Of a stretch of DNA of 59,972 nt, positions 25,563 through 33,748 are shown one piece after another. The notes beneath the pieces are model-generated. The model did no database searches, was not told the origin of the DNA, and was given only the letters and a program-made list of their open reading frames with translations. The stretch's first letter is position 1. Every line of letters begins with the position of its first letter. This DNA is from Jiangella aurantiaca (lineage in GTDB: Bacteria > Actinomycetota > Actinomycetes > Jiangellales > Jiangellaceae): contig NZ_SMLB01000035.1 of assembly GCF_004349105.1 (NCBI RefSeq), positions 1-59,972 on the forward strand, read 5' to 3'. The position numbers and the translations under genes are program-made.

Positions 25563-26195
25563 ATGACGATCCTCCTGTCCGACCCGCGAGTCGCAGCGAT
25601 CCCCGTCGAGGACGAGGGCGAGCCGCTGGTCGAGCTCACCGCCCCCTTCGGCCCGGCCCGCGCACGGGTGCGGGTCTCGCTCGCCCAGCGGCTGCTGCTG
25701 GCCCGCGACCGCCTTCCCGCCGGTATCGAGCTGCGGGTGGTCGAGGGACACCGCAGCGTCGCCGACCAGCGCGCCATCATCGCCAGCTACGCCGCCGAGC
25801 TGTCCGCCGTCCACCCCGGCGTCGACCGCGACCCCGCCGAGCTGGACCGCCTCACGAGCCGGTTCGTCGCACCGGTCGCGGTCGCGCCGCACGTGGCCGG
25901 CGCCGCGGTCGACCTCACGCTGGTCGACGGCGACGGGCGGGAGCTGGACCTCGGCACGCCGATCGACGCCACGCCGGAGCAGAGCGACGGCGCCTGCTAC
26001 TTCGCCGCGCGCAACATCTCGGCCACCGCCCGCGTCCACCGGGCGCTACTGGCCGACGTGCTGACGTCCGTCGGGCTGGTCAACTACCCGACCGAGTGGT
26101 GGCACTGGAGCTACGGCGACCGCTACTGGGCCCTGACGGTCGGCGCGCCGGCCGCCCTGTACGGCCCGATCGGCGCCCACCTGGTGGCGGCATGA
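25563..26195 (+). CDS. VanX-like M15 D-alanyl-D-alanine dipeptidase
   Basis: The 210-residue protein keeps the zinc and catalytic residues of VanX. His110 and Asp117 are in PHVAGAAVDLTL, and Glu178 and His181 are in PTEWWHW. The spacing is almost identical to VanX (116, 123, 181, 184). VanX hydrolyses free D-Ala-D-Ala so that it cannot enter peptidoglycan. No signal peptide is present, which fits a cytosolic dipeptidase rather than a VanY carboxypeptidase. It leads a coupled set with a racemase and a D-Ala ligase, overlapping the next start as ATGA. Transcription may be leaderless from TAGCGT at 25550. Confidence 0.88.
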   Translation: MTILLSDPRVAAIPVEDEGEPLVELTAPFGPARARVRVSLAQRLLLARDRLPAGIELRVVEGHRSVADQRAIIASYAAELSAVHPGVDRDPAELDRLTSRFVAPVAVAPHVAGAAVDLTLVDGDGRELDLGTPIDATPEQSDGACYFAARNISATARVHRALLADVLTSVGLVNYPTEWWHWSYGDRYWALTVGAPAALYGPIGAHLVAA

Positions 26196-27388
26196 GCCGC
26201 CCGACCAATGTCATGAACGCAGCCGTCGCCACGCGCTCGCAAGCAGCCGCCGTCGTGACCAGCCGGCCCACACTCACCGCCGACCTCACCGCCGTCGCCG
26301 CCAACACCCGCACGATCGCCACCCGCGCTCCCGGCGCGGCGCTGATGGCGGTCGTCAAGGCGGACGGGTTCGGGCACGGCGCCGCCGACGTCGCCCGGAC
26401 GGCGCTCGCCGCGGGCGCGACCCGGCTCGGCGTCACCAGCGTCGACGAGGCTCTGGAACTTCGAGCGGCCAGGATCGGCGCTCCGATCCTGAGCTGGCTG
26501 AACCCCGTCGACGCGGACTTCGGCGCGGCCGTCGCCGCCGGCGTCGACCTCGCCGTCGCCAGCCGCCCGCACCTGGACGCCGTCGTCGCGGCGGCGCCGG
26601 GCACCGGGCCGGCCCGCGTGCACCTGCACCTCGACACCGGCATGGCCCGCGACGGCGCGCCGCCGGCCGAGTGGGCGCAGCTGTGCCGCGCCGCCCGGCT
26701 GGCCGAGCAGCGCGGGCAGCTCCGGGTCGACGGCGTCATGGGCCATCTTGCCTGCGCGGACGTCCCCGCCGACCGGTCCAACGCGATCGGCCGGACTCGG
26801 TTCGCCTGGGGCCTCGAGGTCGCCCGCTCGCTGGGGCTGCGGCCGGCGCACCGGCACCTCGCGGCGACCGCCGCGACCCTCACCGACCCGCGCACGCACC
26901 ATACGCTGGTCCGGATCGGCGCCGGGCTGTTCGGCATCGACCCGTCGCGGACGGTGCGGCTGCGGCCCGCGCTGACGCTGACGGCGCCGGTGGTCTCGGT
27001 CCGCCGGGTCCGGGCCGGCACGCCGGTCGCCTACGGGCACACCTGGACCGCGCCCGCCGCGACGCACCTGGGGCTGCTGCCGCTCGGCTACGCCGACGGC
27101 CTGCCGCGGGCCGCGTCCGGACGGGCGGAGGTGCAGGTCCGCGGCCGGCGCCGCCCGATCGTCGGGCTGCTGTCGATGGACCAGGCGGTCGTCGACCTCG
27201 GCGACGACGACCCGGTCGAGCCCGGCGAGGTCGCGACGGTGTTCGGTCCCGGCGACGACGGCGAACCGACGGCCGCCGAGTGGGCGACCTGGGCCGGGAC
27301 GATCGAGCACGAGATCGTCACCGGCATCGGCGCGCGGGTGGCGCGCCGATGCCGGACCGCCGCGACGGAACTCTGGAGCGTCCGATGA
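26192..27388 (+). CDS. Alanine-racemase-like PLP enzyme with altered active site
   Basis: The 398-residue enzyme has the fold-type III alanine racemase plan. The PLP lysine is Lys56 in VVKADGFGHG, the pocket arginine is in LVRIGAGLFG, and the catalytic tyrosine of the partner subunit is in PVAYGHTW. Several usually invariant residues differ. The tyrosine of the C-terminal GTI-x-YE motif (Tyr354 in Geobacillus Alr) is His373 here, the CMDQ motif reads SMDQ, and YGHG/LYG read FGHG/LFG. In VanT serine racemases that same tyrosine is replaced by Asn. It may therefore racemise serine or another amino acid rather than alanine. An internal ATG at 26213 is an alternative start. Confidence 0.88.
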   Translation: MSRPTNVMNAAVATRSQAAAVVTSRPTLTADLTAVAANTRTIATRAPGAALMAVVKADGFGHGAADVARTALAAGATRLGVTSVDEALELRAARIGAPILSWLNPVDADFGAAVAAGVDLAVASRPHLDAVVAAAPGTGPARVHLHLDTGMARDGAPPAEWAQLCRAARLAEQRGQLRVDGVMGHLACADVPADRSNAIGRTRFAWGLEVARSLGLRPAHRHLAATAATLTDPRTHHTLVRIGAGLFGIDPSRTVRLRPALTLTAPVVSVRRVRAGTPVAYGHTWTAPAATHLGLLPLGYADGLPRAASGRAEVQVRGRRRPIVGLLSMDQAVVDLGDDDPVEPGEVATVFGPGDDGEPTAAEWATWAGTIEHEIVTGIGARVARRCRTAATELWSVR

Positions 27389-28347
27389 CCGGCCGCGCGG
27401 CGACGTCCGCCGCCTGGGTCGCGGTCATCGGCGGCGGCCAGAACTGCGAGCACGACGTGTCGCTGGCCTCGGCGGCCGCGGTCGCCGGCGCGCTGGAGGA
27501 CGCCGGGTACGCCGTCGTCCGCCTGACCATCGATCGCGACGGCAGCTGGCGGCACGGCGTCGACGGCTGTCCCGTCGACCTCGCCGACGCGATCCACGTC
27601 CTGCGGACCTGCGACGTCGCCGTCCCAGTGCTGCACGGGCCGCGCGGTGAGGACGGCACGCTCGCCGCGCTGTGCGAGCTGGCCGGCGTCGCGTACGTGG
27701 GGTCCGGCGTGCTGGCCGGCGCCTTGGCGATGGACAAGTGGGCGACGAAGCTGGTCGCGGCCGACCTCGCGATCGCCACGGCGCCCGGCGTGCTGCTGAC
27801 CCCGTCGACAGCGCCCGGCTACCGCTGGACCCGTCCGGTCGTCGTCAAGCCGGTTGCCGCGGGGTCGAGCCAGGGCGTGTCGCTGGTCGCGTCCGCGCCC
27901 GGGCTCGCCCCCGCCCTGGACGCCGCGTTCGCGCTGGACCGCCGCGTGCTCGTCGAGGACGTCGTCACCGGCCGCGAGATCGACGTCGCCGTCCTGGGCC
28001 GCCCGGACGGGTCGCGCACGGTCGCGCCAGCGCTGGAGATCGTCGTCGACGGGCTGTTCGACTTCGCGACGAAGTACGGCGGCGGCGCCGACTTCCGCGT
28101 CCCGGCCGAGCTCGCCGACGCCGAGCGCAAGGAGCTGGAGGAGGCCGCCGTCGCGATGTTCGACGCGCTCGGCTGCGCGGGCGTCGCCCGCGTCGACTTC
28201 TTCCTGACGGCGGACGGGCCGGTGCTCAACGAGGTCAACACGATGCCGGGGTTCACCGAGCAGTCGCAGGTGCCGAAGATGTTCGCCTCGGCGGGCGTCT
28301 CGTACGCGGAGCTGCTCGACGTGCTCGTCCGCGACGTCCTCGGATGA
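27385..28347 (+). CDS. ddl: D-alanine--D-alanine (or D-X) ligase
   Basis: This is a compact ATP-grasp ligase of 320 residues. Glu22 lies in GGGQNCEHDVSLAS, Ser161/162 in KPVAAGSSQGVS and Tyr231 in LFDFATKYGGG. These correspond to the Glu/Ser/Tyr triad of DdlB, and the ATP/Mg site DFFLTADGPVLNEVNTMPGF is intact. The Lys-Tyr of the omega loop excludes a VanA-type D-lactate ligase, which has His there, but does not separate D-Ala from D-Ser specificity. It is shorter than typical actinobacterial housekeeping Ddl and is coupled to the racemase by ATGA. It most likely makes an alternative or supplementary dipeptide for peptidoglycan. Confidence 0.9.
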   Translation: MTGRAATSAAWVAVIGGGQNCEHDVSLASAAAVAGALEDAGYAVVRLTIDRDGSWRHGVDGCPVDLADAIHVLRTCDVAVPVLHGPRGEDGTLAALCELAGVAYVGSGVLAGALAMDKWATKLVAADLAIATAPGVLLTPSTAPGYRWTRPVVVKPVAAGSSQGVSLVASAPGLAPALDAAFALDRRVLVEDVVTGREIDVAVLGRPDGSRTVAPALEIVVDGLFDFATKYGGGADFRVPAELADAERKELEEAAVAMFDALGCAGVARVDFFLTADGPVLNEVNTMPGFTEQSQVPKMFASAGVSYAELLDVLVRDVLG

Positions 28348-28460
28348 GCCGGCCGCCTCGCGCCGCCGTCGTCGCCGCACTGACCGGCCTCGAGGTGCTC
28401 GGCGTGGTTCCATTACAGGGACACGCGCTCGTGTATCTCGCCGGAGGCCCGACCACATGA
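28344..28460 (+). CDS. Possible 38-residue linker peptide between ddl and kinase genes
   Basis: An ATG overlapping the ddl stop (ATGA) opens a 38-residue frame that ends exactly where the kinase ATG begins (ATGA at 28457). The peptide (starting MSRPPRAAVVAALTGLEVLG) has one moderately hydrophobic stretch. Start and stop coupling at both ends argues for translation. The frame may merely carry ribosomes from ddl to the kinase. A good Shine-Dalgarno for the kinase (CCGGAGG) lies inside it. No homologue family was recognised. Confidence 0.4.
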   Translation: MSRPPRAAVVAALTGLEVLGVVPLQGHALVYLAGGPTT

Positions 28461-29683
28461 CGACGGACTGGCGGGCGTGGGTCCCCGACATCGCCGCGGC
28501 GACGATCGTGGCCTTCCTCGGGCTGTACGAGGCGGCGACGGCGTGGGTTCTGCCGACGTCGCGGATCGAGCTGGTGTTCGTCGCGATCGGGACCGCCGTC
28601 GCGGTCGGGCTCAGCCGCCGGTTGCCGGCCGCCGCACTCGGCCTGGTGTGGGCGGTGTGCGGGCTGCAAGTGCTCCTCGGCATCGACCTCATGCTCGTGC
28701 AGCTGACCATCGCCGCGGTGGCGTTCGGCACGGCTCGCTGGGGCAGCGCCGCGACGGTGTGGCTGAGCGCGCTGTCCATCCCGGTCGCCGCGATGATCGT
28801 CACCGTCTTCGTGAACTCCCGCGGCCTGGGTGGGCTGGCCGACCTCGCCGGCAACGAGAGCCTCGTCGACACCGTCCGCGAGCTCAGCACGACATGGCAG
28901 CTCACCGGGGCCATCATCGGGATGGCGGCGCTCGGCGCGCCGTGGCTGGCCGGGTTGGCGCTGCGGTTCGGCGACCGCGCCCGGGTCTCGAAGGCGTCGC
29001 AGGAGGCGGCCGAGGAGGACGCCGCGCGCGCCGTCCGCGAGACCGAGCAGGCCCGCGAGATCGCCCGGTTACGCGAGGAGCAGGCCCGGCTGGCCAACGA
29101 CGTGCATGATGTGGTCGGGCACTCGCTGGCGGTGATCCTGGCCCAGGCCGAGTCCGCCCAGTACCTCGACGACACCGACCCGAAGGCGCTGAAGGAGACG
29201 ATGGCGAAGATCGCGACGTCGGCGCGGACCTCGCTGCGCGATGTCCGGCAGGTGCTGGCCGACACCCGGCAGCCGGCGGCGCAGCCGGGCGGACTCGGCA
29301 CCCTGATCGACGGCATCCGCGCGAGCGGGCACGAGGTGGTGTCGACCGAGATCGGGACGCCACGGCCGCTGCCGCCGGAGCTCGACGTGGTCGCGTTCCG
29401 GGTGCTGCAGGAGATGCTGACCAACGCGATCAAGCACGGCCGCCGCGACTCGCCGGTGTACGTCGAACAGCACTGGGAGGGCGAGCTGCGCATCGAGGTC
29501 CGCAACGTCGTCGCGCCGTCGCCGTTCGCGCCGGCGTCAGGGGGCGGCGGCGCCGGGCTGGACGGCATGCGACGCCGCCTGGAGTCCGTCGGCGGCCGCC
29601 TCGACGTCCGCCGCCGCGACGAGGAGGGCGGCACGACCTTCACGGCGACGGCGTGGGTGCCCGTCCGGGCGAGCGGCGCATGA
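28457..29683 (+). CDS. Membrane sensor histidine kinase (HisKA_3 type)
   Basis: The 408-residue kinase has about five transmembrane helices in residues 10-175, a short coiled coil (EDAARAVRETEQAREIARL) and the HisKA_3 dimerisation helix LANDVHDVVGHSLAVILAQAE with the phosphorylated His. The ATPase domain follows (LQEMLTNAIKHG N-box, GAGLDGMRRRLESVGG G-box). There is no large extracellular sensor, as in DesK/LiaS-like kinases that sense membrane or wall stress. It is coupled by ATGA to its regulator at 29680 and lies in the same direction as the VanX/racemase/ligase genes, so it probably controls them. Confidence 0.93.
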   Translation: MTTDWRAWVPDIAAATIVAFLGLYEAATAWVLPTSRIELVFVAIGTAVAVGLSRRLPAAALGLVWAVCGLQVLLGIDLMLVQLTIAAVAFGTARWGSAATVWLSALSIPVAAMIVTVFVNSRGLGGLADLAGNESLVDTVRELSTTWQLTGAIIGMAALGAPWLAGLALRFGDRARVSKASQEAAEEDAARAVRETEQAREIARLREEQARLANDVHDVVGHSLAVILAQAESAQYLDDTDPKALKETMAKIATSARTSLRDVRQVLADTRQPAAQPGGLGTLIDGIRASGHEVVSTEIGTPRPLPPELDVVAFRVLQEMLTNAIKHGRRDSPVYVEQHWEGELRIEVRNVVAPSPFAPASGGGGAGLDGMRRRLESVGGRLDVRRRDEEGGTTFTATAWVPVRASGA

Positions 29684-30351
29684 CCGGTGACATCCGGGTG
29701 CTCCTGGTCGACGACCAGGAGCTGTTCCGCGAGGGCGTCCGGGTCATCGTCGACGCCCAGGACGGCATGACGGTGGTCGGCTCGGCCGGCGACGGGCTCG
29801 AGGCGATCCGCCTGGTCGACCAGCTCGCACCTGACGTCGTCCTCATGGACATCCGGATGCCCGACATGGACGGCGTCGAGGCGACCCGGCAGATCTTCCT
29901 GCCCGACCGGGTCGCGCGGCGGGAGCGGCCGGTGCGCGTCGTCGTCCTGACGACGTTCAACCTCGGCGACCGCGCGGCGACGGCGATCCGGTACGGCGCC
30001 AGCGGGTTCCTGCTCAAGGACACCACGCCACTGCAGCTGCGCGACGCGATCCGGACGGTGTACGCGGGCAACGCGGTGCTGGCGCCGCAGGACCTCGCGA
30101 CGCTCCTGGACGGGCAGTTCCGGTCCCGCTCCCCCGCGCCGGCGGCGTACTTGTCGCTGACGGACAAGGAGCGCGAGGTGTTCACCGCCGTGGCGCGCGG
30201 CCTGTCCAACACCGAGATCGCCGGCCTGGTGTTCGCCAGCGAGTCGACCGTGAAGACGCACGTGGGCGCTATCCTCCGCAAGCTGGCGCTGCGCGACCGC
30301 GTCCAGATCGTCGTCTTCGCCCACGAGCACGGCCTGCTCGACCAATCGTGA
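29680..30351 (+). CDS. NarL/LuxR family response regulator
   Basis: The 223-residue regulator has a receiver domain (VLLVDDQELFREGV, phosphorylated Asp in VVLMDIRMPDMDG, Lys in GFLLKDTTP) and a LuxR helix-turn-helix (LSLTDKEREVFTAVARGLSNTEIAGLVFASESTVKTHV). It is the partner of the kinase upstream. Classical vancomycin-resistance regulators VanR are OmpR-type, so this NarL-type pair differs. About 230 non-coding bases follow, without an obvious terminator hairpin. Confidence 0.95.
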   Translation: MTGDIRVLLVDDQELFREGVRVIVDAQDGMTVVGSAGDGLEAIRLVDQLAPDVVLMDIRMPDMDGVEATRQIFLPDRVARRERPVRVVVLTTFNLGDRAATAIRYGASGFLLKDTTPLQLRDAIRTVYAGNAVLAPQDLATLLDGQFRSRSPAPAAYLSLTDKEREVFTAVARGLSNTEIAGLVFASESTVKTHVGAILRKLALRDRVQIVVFAHEHGLLDQS

Positions 30352-30511
30352 GGGCCGCAGGACGCGCCGCGCCTCGCGCCGGCGCCCGCCTCGGCAAGGC
30401 TCACCGCCGCCCAGAATCGGACATTCCGCCCGCTGAGCGACGACCAGCCCAGCCCAGGGGATGGTCAACCCCAGCCAACGAGACGCCCGCGCGGGCCGGG
30501 TGGATTGCGGC

Positions 30512-30607
30512 TAGAGTCCGCTCGTGACCGCGGATCGCTCGGCCGAGTCCGGCCTCGCCGCGTGCGGCACTGCGGACGAGACATGCGCACCGTCGGCGTC
30601 GACCTGA
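30512..30607 (+). other. Leaderless-type promoter and 27-codon upstream ORF
   Basis: TAGAGT at 30512-30517 is followed after six bases by GTG at 30524, the spacing expected for a leaderless transcript. The GTG opens a 27-codon frame (VTADRSAESGLAACGTADE...) that ends at 30607, overlapping the start of the DUF429 gene in another frame by 25 bases. It may be a leader peptide, or the promoter may simply serve DUF429. Weak evidence. Confidence 0.3.
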
Positions 30608-31371
30608 GCGCAGAACCGGCCGGAACCGCCGTCGCGACGGTGGAGTGGGCCGGCGGCGGCGTCGTCGTGACCGGGCTGGCTGAGCGGGCCGGCGACGACG
30701 TCGTCATCGAGGCGGTCGCGGGAGCGGCGAAGAGCGGCATCGACTGCCCGTTCGGCTGGCCGCTGCCGTTCGTCGAGTTCGTGTCCGGGCACCGCGACGG
30801 GCACGTGTCGGGCCACCCGACCCTCGTGGGGCGCGACTGGCGGCGCGAGCTGGCCAACCGCACGACCGACGAGGTCGTCCGGAGCGACACCGGGCTCATC
30901 CCGCTCAGCGTCGCCGCCGACCGGATCGGGCACGCGGCCCTCCGCTGCGCCTGGCTGCTCGCCCAGCTCAGCCGGCGCGGACTCGACGTCCACCGCGCGG
31001 GTACCGGCGCCGTCGTAGAGGTGTATCCCGCCGCGTCGCTGAAGGTCTGGGGCCTGCGCCACCGCGGCTACAAGGGCGGCCCGAACCGGACGGCGCGCGA
31101 CGACCTGGTGACGGCCCTGCGCGACGCCGCGCCCTGGCTGGACCTCGGCCCGTACGACGACGTCTGCCGTCGCTCCGACCACGCGCTCGACGCCGTCGTC
31201 GCCGCCCTGAGCGCCCGCGCGGCCGCACTCGGCCTGGTGACCGTGCCGGCCGGCGACCAGATCGAGAAGGCCCGCGTCGAGGGCTGGATCGCCGTCCCGA
31301 CGTGCGGCCTCGCGGACCTGCCCGGCGGGCGGCCGGCTGACGGTGTTCATCGCGGCGGGGCCGGCGGCTAG
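30583..31371 (+). CDS. DUF429 family protein
   Basis: The 262-residue protein starts RTVGVDLSAEPAGTAVATVEW, a ribonuclease-H-like first strand with an acidic residue. It contains GIDCPFGWPLPFVEF, RRTTDEVVR-like NRTTDEVVRSDTG, AVVEVYPAASLKVWGL and SDHALDAVVAALSARAAALG, which define DUF429. The family resembles predicted nucleases, but activity is not established. The region up to the next gene is only 9 bases, and a -10-like TAGCCT overlaps this gene's stop codon. Confidence 0.88.
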   Translation: MRTVGVDLSAEPAGTAVATVEWAGGGVVVTGLAERAGDDVVIEAVAGAAKSGIDCPFGWPLPFVEFVSGHRDGHVSGHPTLVGRDWRRELANRTTDEVVRSDTGLIPLSVAADRIGHAALRCAWLLAQLSRRGLDVHRAGTGAVVEVYPAASLKVWGLRHRGYKGGPNRTARDDLVTALRDAAPWLDLGPYDDVCRRSDHALDAVVAALSARAAALGLVTVPAGDQIEKARVEGWIAVPTCGLADLPGGRPADGVHRGGAGG

Positions 31372-31380
31372 CCTGAGCCC

Positions 31381-32823
31381 GTGACGACGCAGCCGCCGAT
31401 CCCGGACCCGGCACTGGTGGTGCTGGTCGGCGCCTCCGGCGCGGGCAAGTCGGTGTGGGCGCAGGCCCGCTACCGGGCGCAGGAGATCGTGTCCTCCGAC
31501 GACCTGCGCGGCGTGGTCGGCAGCGGCCGGCACGACCTCGACGCGACCGACGACGCGTTCGCGCTGCTCGACCGCATCGTCGCCGCGCGCGCCGGCCGCG
31601 GGCTCACCGTCGTCGTCGACACGCTGGGCCTGGACGCCGACCGCCGCCGCGGCTACCTGGCCGTCGCCCGCGACGCCGGGCTGCCCGCCGTCGCCGTCCT
31701 GTTCGACACGCCCGCCGAGCTGTGCCGGGCCCGCAACGCCGCCCGCGACCGGCCGGTGCCGGCGCCGGCGCTGGCCGGCCAGCTGCGCCGCGCCGGCCAG
31801 GTCGGGGCCGAGCTGGACGGCGAGGGCTGGGACCTCGTCGTCACGGTCGACGCCGACGCCTCGCCCGCCGACACCGCCGTGACGCCCGTGTCCGCCGTCA
31901 CCCCGGCTGCGACCGACCGGCAGGTGATCCTGCAGGTCTCCCGGTTCCCATGGGGCGACGACCCGGCCGGCTGGCTGAAGGAGGTCGCGCTGGCCGCGGA
32001 CGAGGCGGGATTCGCGGGCCTGGCGCTGATGGACCACCTGATCCAGATCCCGCAGGTCGGGCGCGCGTGGGACCCGATCCCGGATTCGTTCACGACGCTC
32101 GGCATGCTGGCCGGTCTCGGCACCGGGCTGCGGCTCGGCCCGCTGTGCACGCCGGTGACGTTCCGGCCGGGCGGGGTGATCGCGAAGGCGGTCGCCACGC
32201 TCGACGTGCTGAGCGGCGGGCGGGCGTTCGTCGGCATCGGCGCCGGCTGGTTCGGCCGCGAGCACGACGTGCACGGGCTGGCCTTCCCCGGACCGAAGGA
32301 GCGGCTGGACGAGCTGGAGCGCGCCATCGAGATCATGCGCGCGCTGTGGGCGTCGGGCACCAAGGCGTACTCCGGCACCAGGGTGCAACTGCCGGAGACG
32401 ACGTCCTACCCGCGGCCGGTCGGCCGGCCGGAGATCGTCGTCGGCGGGTCCGGCAACCGGTCGCTGCGCATCGCCGCCGAGCTCGGCGACGCCTGCAACC
32501 TGCGCACCGACGACGGTCTCGACGAGCGGCTGGCGGTGTTCGAGAAGCACCGCGACCGCACGGGCCGCGACGTCGCCGTCACCGTTCTCGACCTGCCGAT
32601 CGTCGGCCGCGACCGAGACGACGTCTGGCGGCGGGTCGAGCGGGCGCGCGGCAACGCCACCGCGGCCGCCTACGCCCGCAAACACCACGCCACGACGGTG
32701 GAACAGACGGCCGAGCGGTACCGGTCGCTGTTCTCGCGCGGCGTCCGCACCATCTTCGTCGCCGTCCAGGATCTCGCCTCGCCCGACGACGTCCGCGCGC
32801 TGGCACCGATCGCCGCGCCCTGA
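31381..32823 (+). CDS. P-loop kinase fused to luciferase-like F420/flavin monooxygenase
   Basis: Two unrelated domains share one 480-residue frame. Residues about 10-165 are a P-loop kinase of the polynucleotide-kinase/zeta-like group, with Walker A VGASGAGKSVWA, VSSDDLRG and TVVVDTLGLDADRRR. A short Thr/Pro/Val linker leads to residues about 178-475, a luciferase-like monooxygenase (LLM) with MDHLIQIPQVGRAWDP, FVGIGAGWFGREH and PEIVVGGSGNRSLRIAAELGD. The latter is typical of F420-dependent actinobacterial enzymes. The chemistry linking them is unknown. Start GTG at 31381 lies 6 bases after TAGCCT, suggesting a leaderless mRNA. Confidence 0.85.
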   Translation: MTTQPPIPDPALVVLVGASGAGKSVWAQARYRAQEIVSSDDLRGVVGSGRHDLDATDDAFALLDRIVAARAGRGLTVVVDTLGLDADRRRGYLAVARDAGLPAVAVLFDTPAELCRARNAARDRPVPAPALAGQLRRAGQVGAELDGEGWDLVVTVDADASPADTAVTPVSAVTPAATDRQVILQVSRFPWGDDPAGWLKEVALAADEAGFAGLALMDHLIQIPQVGRAWDPIPDSFTTLGMLAGLGTGLRLGPLCTPVTFRPGGVIAKAVATLDVLSGGRAFVGIGAGWFGREHDVHGLAFPGPKERLDELERAIEIMRALWASGTKAYSGTRVQLPETTSYPRPVGRPEIVVGGSGNRSLRIAAELGDACNLRTDDGLDERLAVFEKHRDRTGRDVAVTVLDLPIVGRDRDDVWRRVERARGNATAAAYARKHHATTVEQTAERYRSLFSRGVRTIFVAVQDLASPDDVRALAPIAAP

Positions 32824-32828
32824 CGCCG

Positions 32829-32948
32829 TCACCGGAAGTCGCGCTCCAGCCAGGACGTCGGCGGCTCGTCCCGTACCAGCAGCACGAAGATCGCCAGCAG
32901 CACCAGCAGCGCCGCGAGCGCGATCCAGTCGTCCCGGCTCCAGCGCAT
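32829..32948 (-). CDS. Small single-pass membrane protein (39 residues)
   Basis: An ATG at 32948 overlaps the stop of the upstream lipoprotein gene (TGATG) and opens a 39-residue frame, MRWSRDDWIALAALLVLLAI then FVLLVRDEPP and a polar tail. One clear transmembrane helix covers residues 8-25, with a charged N-terminus. The tight coupling supports a real gene, possibly a partner of the SGNH lipoprotein. No family was recognised. Confidence 0.6.
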   Translation of the reverse strand: MRWSRDDWIALAALLVLLAIFVLLVRDEPPTSWLERDFR

Positions 32949-33748
32949 CACGGCACCAGCCCCAGCGTGCGTTCGAGCAGGTCGCACCAGGCCGTGATCC
33001 CCGCGGGCGACGGATGCACCCCGTCGGACAGCCAGTCCTCGGCGAGCGTCCCCGCCCAGTCGACGACGACGAGGTTCGGGTGCTCGGCGGCGAGCGCCCG
33101 CAGCTGGTCGTTGATCCAGTCTGAGTTGTGCCGGTCCGCCGAGCGCTGCTCGGCGTCCCCGCTCCAGCGGTCGACGTGGACGGTGAGCCAGTACACCGGC
33201 CGGCCGTCGGCGGCGGCCAGCACCCGCTCGACCTGCCGCCACCAGCCCAGCGGCGCGAAGATGTCGTTCGCGCCGCTCACCACGACGATGCCGCGGTCCG
33301 GGATCAGCCCGGCGTGGTCGACGATCCAGTCCGCCGCCGGCGCTGTCGGCCGGCCCGGGTGCGCGTTGACGGCGACCGGCACGCCGTACGCCGCACCGAG
33401 CCGGGTGGCCAGCGCGTCCGCCGTCGCCCGCGCGATGGAGTCGCCGACGACGAGGACGCCGTCGGCGTCGACGACCGCCCGGAACTGGTCCGGGTCGCTG
33501 ATCCGCGGCGTGTTGCCGCGCCACTCGCCGAGCGAGCCGGAGCCCGGCACCGTCCGGTTCTCGGTGAGTGCCGGCGGCAGGGCGCGGGCCGACGGGCTCG
33601 GCGGTAGCTCCCGCGCGGGTTCCGCGGCCGGCGGCGCGGGCTCGGCCGCCAGCGGCGACGGTGCCGCGAGCAGGGCGACGTCGCGCGGTCCCGCGCACGC
33701 GGCCAGAGCCAGGACGAGGGCGCACGCGGGCAGGGTGAACCGGGGCAT
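32948..33748 (-). CDS. SGNH/GDSL-type hydrolase lipoprotein
   Basis: The 266-residue protein begins with a lipoprotein signal (hydrophobic run, LAAC with Cys18) and a Pro/Ala-rich linker to about residue 70. The SGNH domain follows: VLVVGDSIARA (block I Ser), VVSGANDI (block III Gly/Asn) and DWLSDGVHPSPAG (Asp-x-x-His). These make a complete catalytic set for an extracellular esterase or acetylhydrolase, perhaps acting on cell-wall glycans. A 39-residue membrane peptide gene is coupled downstream. Confidence 0.9.
   Translation of the reverse strand: MPRFTLPACALVLALAACAGPRDVALLAAPSPLAAEPAPPAAEPARELPPSPSARALPPALTENRTVPGSGSLGEWRGNTPRISDPDQFRAVVDADGVLVVGDSIARATADALATRLGAAYGVPVAVNAHPGRPTAPAADWIVDHAGLIPDRGIVVVSGANDIFAPLGWWRQVERVLAAADGRPVYWLTVHVDRWSGDAEQRSADRHNSDWINDQLRALAAEHPNLVVVDWAGTLAEDWLSDGVHPSPAGITAWCDLLERTLGLVP

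Noticed and set aside
25328-25780. 150-codon minus-strand frame overlapping the VanX-like gene
   Set aside because: Only its last 31 codons lie outside the VanX-like gene; that part has its own strong ribosome-binding site and is reported separately.
27088-30468. A 1126-codon minus-strand frame across the D-Ala cassette
   Set aside because: Its composition (Arg/Ala/Gly/Asp-rich, no domains) is that of an antisense shadow, while the plus strand has five clear, coupled genes.
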